From Bacteroidales bacterium (GTDB taxonomy: Bacteria; Bacteroidota; Bacteroidia; Bacteroidales; P3), in the NCBI GenBank assembly GCA_024681475.1, contig JAILAT010000035.1, positions 1-64,000 on the forward strand: 64,000 bases of DNA, in the 5' to 3' direction. A model generated the notes under the pieces. It made no database searches. It was given only the letters and a program-made list of their open reading frames with translations, and had not been told where the DNA came from. The position numbers and the translations under genes are program-made. Each line of letters starts with the position of its first letter. The stretch's first letter is position 1. This document shows positions 61,937-64,000 of this stretch, piece by piece.

Positions 61937-62647
61937 TTAGTCCAAATAATACGTCACATAGGTGACCACGCGGATGCGTTTGATGTTGGGGGTCTGTGCG
62001 TCGCGGTCTTCGATGGAGAAGAGGCCCTGGCTGGCGGTCTTGATTTTGCCCAGTTTGCTCTTGGAGTTCTTGGCAAACTGTTCGCCGGCGGTATGGGCGT
62101 TGACGATAGCCTCGTCGATCATCTCGGGCTTGATGTCGTTGAGAGCGGTGAATTCAAAGGAGATAGGGTTGCTCCATCCGTCGCCCGAGGAAATAGCGAT
62201 GCCCATCTCTATCAGCTTAGAAAGCTTGGTCTGCAGCGCCACCACATTGTCCACCTTGTCGGTATAGATGTTGACGGTGGAGGACATGACATAGCGGTGG
62301 GTGTGCTTGGTGTAGTAGTCGCTCATCTCGTAGTCCGTCACCTTGGGTGTTGTGATATTGATGTCAGCATCTTCAAATCCATTCTCTTTCAGGAAGTTGA
62401 CAATAACCTGATTTTTTTTGTTCACCTCATTGTAGAGAGTCACGAGGTCGTCGCCGGCCACCTTGTACGTCAGCGGGTAGTTGGCGTGGTCGGCAGGATA
62501 TTCGCGCTCGCAGAGGCCGCGGACCTCAACGGTGCGGTCGTAAGACTTCAGTTTGCCTACAGCCAGCAGCATAAAGAGGCCAAAGACACATACGGCAGCC
62601 AGCATCCAGATGCCCATGATGAGATTGTTTTTGAAAACTGTTTTCAT
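61937..62647 (-). CDS. SIMPL (DUF541) domain protein
   Basis: 236 residues with an N-terminal hydrophobic segment (IMGIWMLAAVCVFGLFMLLA, about 10-29) acting as anchor or signal. The body fits SIMPL proteins: TVEVRGLCEREYPADHANYP, LYNEVNKKNQVIVNFLKENG, ADINITTPKVTDYE, and a conserved C-terminal stretch beginning PNIKRIRVVTYVTYYL. Related proteins are periplasmic and linked to oxidative stress (YggE). No partner genes are adjacent; repeat-rich spacers flank it on both sides. Confidence 0.88.
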   Translation of the reverse strand: MKTVFKNNLIMGIWMLAAVCVFGLFMLLAVGKLKSYDRTVEVRGLCEREYPADHANYPLTYKVAGDDLVTLYNEVNKKNQVIVNFLKENGFEDADINITTPKVTDYEMSDYYTKHTHRYVMSSTVNIYTDKVDNVVALQTKLSKLIEMGIAISSGDGWSNPISFEFTALNDIKPEMIDEAIVNAHTAGEQFAKNSKSKLGKIKTASQGLFSIEDRDAQTPNIKRIRVVTYVTYYLD

Positions 62648-62849
62648 GATTGCAATAATTTTTTGTTGTTTTTTCTATTTAACGGAGACGAACTGCAATT
62701 ATTGCCCTGACGGGGAAAAAAGCATCGCGAAAGATGCGGGACGACGAAAACACACGAAAAAGACATTTCGCTCCATTTTGCGTTTTTCGTGCTTTTCGCA
62801 ACAATTACGATTTGAATAAAATTCACAATATCAACAAGTTATCTGCCCG

Positions 62850-63100
62850 AAAGCCAAGCAGGAGAATCCCGCCGCAGGCGCGCGAAGCAAACAATCAACA
62901 AGATCAACCGGATCTCGCAAGGCCGCAGGCCGAGCAGGAGAAAAATTTACGAGATATCAACCCGAATAGCAAGGCCTAAAAAAAGCCTGCAAGGCCGAAG
63001 GCCGAGCAGGACAATCCCGCCGCAGGCGGAAATAATTTATGAGATTTATAGATTTCTGCCGCGAAGCGGCAAGGAGAATAACGCCGCAGGCGTGCGAAGC
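62850..63100 (+). repeat. Mosaic of GNA-loop mini-hairpins, element B
   Basis: Hairpins: CGCC-GCA-GGCG (62870-62880), GCGAAGC (62882-62888), GGCC-GCA-GGCC (62921-62931), AGGC...GCCT (62972-62988), GGCC-GAA-GGCC (62993-63003), CCGCC-GCA-GGCGG (63017-63029), GCCGC-GAA-GCGGC (63058-63070), CGCC-GCA-GGCG (63082-63092) and GCGAAGC (63094-63100). The linkers match element A in permuted order: the second half of the unit comes first (62869-62945), then the first half (63013-63105). GAGCAGGA followed by CCCGCCGCAGGCG recurs twice. No gene found in 62648-63248. Confidence 0.82.
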
Positions 63101-63115
63101 GAAAAAGGAAAAAGG

Positions 63116-63173
63116 AACACGAATCACACCAATCCACGCCAATCATCCGTGACATTCGTGCAATTCGTGTCCG
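63116..63173. repeat. ATTCGTG/CACGAAT short repeats
   Basis: ACACGAATCACACC on the left and the direct pair CATTCGTGCAATTCGTGTCC on the right form an inverted repeat of about 10 bases with a 35-base loop. Adjoins the right end of element B. Confidence 0.55.
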
Positions 63174-63248
63174 TTGTATAGCCTAAGGCGCCGCGGCCAG
63201 CGTCAGCCCATGGATGCCCAATCTCTGGCTATACCGATGCAAAAGGAG

Positions 63249-64000
63249 CTATCTCGCAATCAGCTTCTTGTATGTCGTGCCGGCGCCCGTTGCGATGCGG
63301 ACGATGTAGATGCCTGCAGGCAGGGTGCTGATGTCGAGCGTGGCCGAGAGGCCGTCGACGCGCTTACGCAGCAGCCTGCGCCCGTCGAGGCTGAAGAGCT
63401 CCACCTCGCCGATGCTGAACGACGAGGCCACCGTCACGCTGCCGCTGGCGGGGTTGGGCATCAGGTAGGTGTAGAAGTCCACGGTGCCCTCGATACCGAT
63501 GGGGTCCTCGGGGTCGTCGGCATCCTCGGGGACGAAGAAGCGCAGGCTGTCGCTCCATTCGCTGACGCTTGCGCTGTCGCACACCGAGCGCACCCAGGCG
63601 GTGTACCATGTCCCCCTCTCGAGGCCCGTCACCGTGGCGATGCGGGTGCTCCACTGCGTGATGCTGCCGTCGTCAGGCGCGCAGCTGTCGGGGCACAGCG
63701 ACAGCTCCCAGAGCTGCGCGTTGTATCCGCCTTCCCACGCCAGCGTCGCCGTGTCCTCGCTCTGGTACGCCAACATCAGGTCGTGCGACAGCTGGCAGGC
63801 CAGCCCCGTCGAGGTGTCGATAATCGGGAAGAGGTACATATAATGGGTCCATGGGGGAACACTTTGCGTTACAGGATCGATACCGCTGTTGCTGGTTGTG
63901 TGTAATGTATGCCAGTTGGTGTCGGTAATTTCATAGCGATCATCGTAATTTTGGCTGTCGAACCAATGCAATTTGCGTTTGTAGTGGTTCGGCTTGGGCC
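63249..64000 (-). CDS. C-terminal part of a T9SS type-A surface protein (partial)
   Basis: The gene enters from beyond the window edge; 250 codons are visible. A fibronectin-III-like domain is near the end (ATVTGLERGTWYTAWVRSVC) preceded by strand-rich sequence (TATLAWEGGYNAQLWELSLC). After an acidic linker (EDADDPEDPIG) comes the type-A sorting domain with YLMPNPASGSVTVASSFSIG, VELFSLDGRRLLRKRV and LPAGIYIVRIATG, ending KKLIAR. It should be exported and either released or attached to the cell surface. The front part, which would show the function, is outside the window. Confidence 0.85.
   Translation of the reverse strand, partial: PKPNHYKRKLHWFDSQNYDDRYEITDTNWHTLHTTSNSGIDPVTQSVPPWTHYMYLFPIIDTSTGLACQLSHDLMLAYQSEDTATLAWEGGYNAQLWELSLCPDSCAPDDGSITQWSTRIATVTGLERGTWYTAWVRSVCDSASVSEWSDSLRFFVPEDADDPEDPIGIEGTVDFYTYLMPNPASGSVTVASSFSIGEVELFSLDGRRLLRKRVDGLSATLDISTLPAGIYIVRIATGAGTTYKKLIAR

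Overview
The window looks like chromosomal DNA from a GC-rich member of the Bacteroidales (Bacteroidota). The evidence is proteins with type IX secretion (T9SS) sorting domains of both type A and type B, a DUF2723 O-mannosyltransferase-like protein, a TonB-dependent receptor with a TPP riboswitch, a Bacteroidetes-type YgiQ and IspD, and promoters matching the Bacteroidetes consensus TTTG-N19-TAnnTTTG. I cannot name a genus from sequence alone. No rRNA, tRNA or CRISPR array was seen.

Layout. 1-22943 is mostly core metabolism and RNA modification: a YbbR-like tail and coaE; a GH3/serine-hydrolase fusion; a nine-gene minus-strand block (yggS, yitT, rpe, rlmI-like, folE, lolA-like, an RsiV-like lipoprotein, tsaB, an OppB-type permease); topB; a five-gene minus-strand block (ruvC, an NSS transporter, a transglutaminase-like lipoprotein, truA, prmA); then kce, an exported Porphyromonas-type peptidylarginine-deiminase homologue, tatD and trmH. 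22944-28415 is an accessory island with AT-richer cargo. It holds two truncated Rhs 'tip' cassettes in inverted orientation, each followed by a small membrane protein, on either side of a tyrosine recombinase and a T9SS-type gene cut short by a palindromic element. Three copies of that element lie in the island. 28416-50000 returns to core genes: a PepSY-like protein, a TerB/DnaJ protein, an AsmA-like protein, ispD, nif3, a zinc-ribbon coiled coil, hutH, ygiQ, a very large T9SS type-B protein, pgk, a detached atpB, a ribbon-helix-helix protein, DUF2723 and arcA. 49983-53789 is a thiamine uptake and activation operon (riboswitch, TonB receptor, PnuC-type transporter, thiN). 54021-64000 holds an S41 protease, sppA, a SUMF1-like protein, aguB and aguA, a SIMPL protein and the tail of another T9SS type-A protein. 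Its spacers are unusually rich in repeats.

How genes work together. AguA and AguB convert agmatine to putrescine. ArcA and the exported deiminase add two more guanidino-modifying enzymes, so four steps acting on arginine-type chemistry lie in 42 kb. The thiamine operon imports thiamine and pyrophosphorylates it under TPP feedback. Several exported proteins depend on a T9SS encoded elsewhere.

Most worth a second look: (i) the inverted Rhs-tip cassettes around an integrase, which could exchange 5' ends by inversion; (ii) mosaic intergenic elements (60278-60416 and 62850-63100) built from mini-hairpins whose stems vary while the GNA triloop is kept; (iii) the four-unit 35-bp tandem array between two 20-bp palindromes; (iv) the PPAD-like exported enzyme. 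Promoter, terminator and repeat calls were read by eye, and hand-counted identities are approximate.
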